DNA of 64,000 bases from Azolla caroliniana (taxonomy: Eukaryota; Polypodiophyta), in contig JBHGNT010000093.1 of assembly GCA_043228905.1 (NCBI GenBank), positions 29,090 to 93,089 on the forward strand. The letters run 5' to 3'. Positions 61,622-64,000 of this stretch are shown piece by piece. The notes under the pieces were generated by a model. It saw nothing but the letters and a program-made list of their open reading frames with translations. It ran no database searches and was not told the origin of the DNA. The number at the start of each line of letters is the position of its first letter. Position 1 is the stretch's first letter. The position numbers and the translations under genes are program-made.

Positions 61622-63465
61622 TAGCGTTGTTAGCTTCGAATCGCATGTTTGAACACAAAAGTCCGATATCACACGACCCAGGTATGAACATTTTCATTTA
61701 CTCAAGGGCTCCTCTCAACTCACTACTCATGTTTGCTAATTTCGTCATGTCTCTCGACCTGAGTTTCAAAATCTTGATTTTTTAATTCCATATCATAGCT
61801 AGCGTTGTTAGGTTCGTTTCGCATGTTTGAACATAAAAATCCGATATCACACGAGCCAGGTATGAACATTTAAATTTACTCACGGGCTCCTCTCAACTCA
61901 CTACTCATGTTTGCTAGTTTCGTCATGTCTGTCGACCCGAGTTTCAAAATCTTGATTTCTTAATTCCATATCATAACTAGCGTTGTTAGCTTCGAATCGC
62001 ATGTTTGAACACAAAAATCCGATATCACACGCGCCAGGTATGAACATTTTCATTTACCTGTTCGCTTCGTTTCGCATGTTTTCATTTACTCAAGGGCTCC
62101 TCTCAACTCACTACTCAAATTCGGTAATTTCGTCATGTCTCTCGACCTGAGTTTCAAAATCTTCATTTTTTAATTCCATATCATAGCTAGCGTTGTTAAC
62201 TTCGTTTCGCATGTTTGAACACAAAAATCCGATATCACACGAGCCAGGTATGAACATTTTCATTTACCTACTAGCTCTTCTCAACTCACTCCTCAAATTT
62301 GGTAATTTCGACATGTCTCTCGACCTGAGTTTCGAAATCTTGATTTTTTAATTCTATATCATAGCTATCTTTGTTTGCTTCGATTCGCATGTTTGAACAC
62401 AAAAATCCGATATCACACGAGCCAGGTATGAACATTTTCATTTACTCAAGGGCTCCTCTCAACTCACTACTCATGTTTGCTAATTTCGTCATGTCTCTCG
62501 ACCTGAGTTTCAAAATCTTGATTTTTTAATTCCATATCATAGCTAGCGTTGTTAGGTTCGTTTCGCATGTTTGAACACAAAAATCCGATATCACACGAGC
62601 CAGGTATGAACATTTAAATTTACTCACGGGCTCCTTTCAACTCACTACTCATGTTTGCTAGTTTCGTCATGTCTCTCGACCTGAGTTTCAAAATCTTGAT
62701 TTCTTAATTCCATATCATAACTAGCGTTTTTAGCTTCGAATCGCATGTTTGAACACAGAAATCCGATATCACACGCGCCAGGTATGAACATTTTCATTTA
62801 CCTGTTCGCTTCGTTTCGCATGTTTTCATTTACTCAAGGGCTCCTCTCAACTCACTACTCAAATTCGGTAATTTCGTCATGTCTCTCGACCTGAGTTTCA
62901 AAATCTTCATTTTTTAATTCCATATCATAGCTAGCGTTGTTAGGTTCGTTTCGTATGTTTGAACACAAAAATCCGATATCATACGAGCCAGGTATGAACA
63001 TTTTCATTTACCTACTAGCTCTTCTCAACTCACTCCTCAAATTTGGTAATTTCGTCATGTCTCTCGACCTGAGTTTCGAAATCTTGATTTTTTAATTCTA
63101 TATCATAGCTATCTTTGTTTGCTTCGATTCGCATGTTTGAACACAAAAATCCGATATCACACGAGCCAGGCATGAACATTTTAATTTACTCACGGGCTCT
63201 TCTCCACTCCCTCCTCTAATTTGCTAATTTCTTCATGTCACTCGACCTGAGTTTCAAAATCTTGATTTTTTAATTCCATATCATCGCTAGCGATGTTAGC
63301 TTCGATTCGCATGATTGAACACAATAATCCGATATCACACGAGCCAGGTATGAACATTTTAATTTACTCACGGCCTCTTCTCCACTCCCTCCTCAAATTT
63401 GCTAATTTCATCATGTCTCTCGACCTGAGTTTCAAAATCATGATTTTTTAATTCCATATCATAGC
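61622..63465. repeat. 10-monomer higher-order repeat (1,844 bp), copy 2
   Basis: Direct repeat of the preceding ten monomers, including the private tttcgacatg and both 210-bp units (61,978 and 62,722). Differences seen include ctgtcgacccgag near 61,929, ctcctttcaac near 62,632, gcgtttttagc near 62,725 and atcatacgagcc near 62,979. Confidence 0.93.
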
Positions 63466-63632
63466 TAGCGTTGTTAGCTTCGAATCGCATGTTTGAACAC
63501 AAAAGTCCGATATCACACGACCCAGGTATGAACATTTTCATTTACTCTCGACTCACTACTCATGTTTGCTAATTTCGTCATGTCTCTCGACCTGAGTTTC
63601 AAAATCTTGATTTTTTAATTCTATATCATAGC
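63466..63632. repeat. 167-bp monomer with an 11-bp deletion
   Basis: Starts a third 10-mer unit (aaaagtccg/cacgaccc) but reads catttactctcgactcac where the partners have catttactcaaggg followed by ctcctctcaactcac. That is a loss of 11 bases plus one a-to-g change. Confidence 0.92.
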
Positions 63633-64000
63633 TAGGTTTGTTTGCTTCGATTCGCATGTTTGAACACAAAAATCCGGTATCACACGAGCCAGGTATGAAC
63701 ATTTTCATTTACTCAAGGGCTCCTCTCAACTCACTCCTCATGTTTGCTAATTTCGTCATGTCTCTCGACCTGAGTTTCAAAATCATGATTTTTTAATTCC
63801 ATATCATAGCTAGCGTTGTTAGCTTCGAATCGCATGTTTGAACATAAAAATCCGATATCACACGAGCCAGGTATGAACATTTTTATTTACCTACTAGCTC
63901 TTCTCAACCCACTACTCAAATTTGGTATTTTCGTCATGTCTCTCGACCTGAGTTTCAAAATCTTGATTTTTTAATTCTATATCATAGCTAGGTTTGTTTG
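63633..64000. repeat. Last two monomers and 12 bases of the next, right edge of window
   Basis: 63,633 is a taggtttgtttgc/tccggtatc/aaaatcatg monomer. 63,811 is a hybrid that starts tagcgttgttagcttcgaat and continues as the cataaaaatcc/cccactactc subtype. 63,989 starts another taggtttgtttg unit, so a 356-bp dimer step (63,633 to 63,989) begins here and runs out of the window. Confidence 0.88.

Larger units (their letters stand above)
1..64000. repeat. Satellite DNA array, 178-bp monomer, head to tail across the whole window
   Basis: Every stretch of the window is a copy of one monomer in the same orientation. Landmarks in the 178-bp consensus are: 1 tagcgttgttagcttcg, 36-40 an A5 tract, 41 tccgatatcacacgagcc, 61 gtatgaacattt, 82 caagggctcctctcaactc, 123 gtcatgtctctcgacctgag, 157-162 a T6 tract, and 165-178 ending in catatcatagc. 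Starts at 1, 179, 357, 535 and so on tile to 63,989 with no remainder. There are 316 units of 178 bp, six of 177, twenty-six of 210, one of 209, three of 171, and one each of 150, 167 and 179. Consensus G+C is 69/178. No transposon or unique sequence interrupts it. The monomer size and HOR organisation fit centromeric satellite; that role is inferred. I do not recognise the family. It does not resemble the Arabidopsis CEN178 or human alpha-satellite consensus as I remember them. Confidence 0.97.
22423..64000. repeat. Sub-array B: 229 complete monomers including 27 long (210-bp class) units
   Basis: From here the subtypes change to ones marked by aaaagtccg, cacgcgccagg, acctactagctcttc, ggttcgtttcgc, tatctttgtttgc, tagcgatg, ccaggcatg and ccgaacgggc. 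Unit length is much less uniform than in sub-array A: 210, 209, 179, 171, 167 and 150 bp units occur. Higher-order repeats of 8, 10 and 15 monomers can be followed by the positions of the 210-bp unit. The array continues past the right edge of the window. Confidence 0.93.

Noticed and set aside
1-64000. CRISPR array or other repeat-spacer structure
   Set aside because: There are no spacers: the entire 178-bp period is repeated, and variants are substitutions in the same monomer.
1-64000. CENP-B box
   Set aside because: The best candidates (cttcgattcgcatgttt and variants with tttcgaaat) lack the central A and the CGGG of NTTCGNNNNANNCGGGN. No monomer subtype fits on either strand.
1-64000. 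Known Arabidopsis CEN178 or alpha-satellite array, suggested by the unit length
   Set aside because: The length agrees, but the sequence does not resemble those consensus sequences as I know them. I leave the family unnamed.
1-64000. Promoters or terminators from the T6 tracts and AT-rich segments
   Set aside because: They recur in every monomer with the same phase and have no associated gene. They are better read as part of the satellite, perhaps affecting DNA bending.

Overview
The whole 64-kb window is one uninterrupted, head-to-tail satellite DNA array. Reading it base by base in one phase (monomer start set at tagcgttgtt), I can tile it as 355 complete monomers plus a 12-base start of the next one at 63,989. 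The basic monomer is 178 bp, about 39% G+C. I found no protein-coding gene, RNA gene, transposon, CRISPR array or unique-sequence island, and no inverted monomer. Both window edges lie inside the array. This points to a eukaryotic centromeric or pericentromeric block. The unit length fits the 150-180 bp nucleosome-sized class of centromere satellites, and the style (A/T tracts, a tatgaacatttt-like core) makes a flowering plant my best guess. The species and centromere function cannot be proven from sequence alone.

The array has two sub-arrays. Sub-array A (about 1-22,422; 126 monomers, 120 of 178 bp and six of 177 bp) is built from monomer subtypes marked by gaacgg, gtttcctaatttcg, cacaggctcc, cactagcagg and similar variants. 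They are arranged in higher-order repeats (HORs) of 7 monomers (1,246 bp), 9 monomers (1,601 bp) and 14 monomers (2,491 bp). A 4.9-kb block (4,628-9,540) recurs almost unchanged at 12,279-17,190. Sub-array B (22,423-64,000; 229 complete monomers) has different subtypes, including 27 copies of a 210-bp (once 209-bp) monomer. That monomer carries a 32-bp insertion copied from another part of the same monomer. In B the HORs are an 8-mer (1,456 bp), a 15-mer (2,702 bp) and a 10-mer (1,844 bp), with dimeric (356 bp) expansions between them.

The layout records many unequal crossovers and conversion-like events: nested tandem duplications of 2, 3, 4, 5, 7, 9, 10, 13, 14 and 15 monomers, monomers that are chimeras of two subtypes, and the same blocks reappearing 4.5, 7.65, 12.8, 15.5, 16.8 and 19.9 kb apart. 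Rare indel monomers (150, 167, 171, 177, 179, 209, 210 bp) serve as markers for following these events. A 14-bp perfect palindrome sits at 17 monomer junctions, only in sub-array B. All open reading frames are by-products of the repeat.
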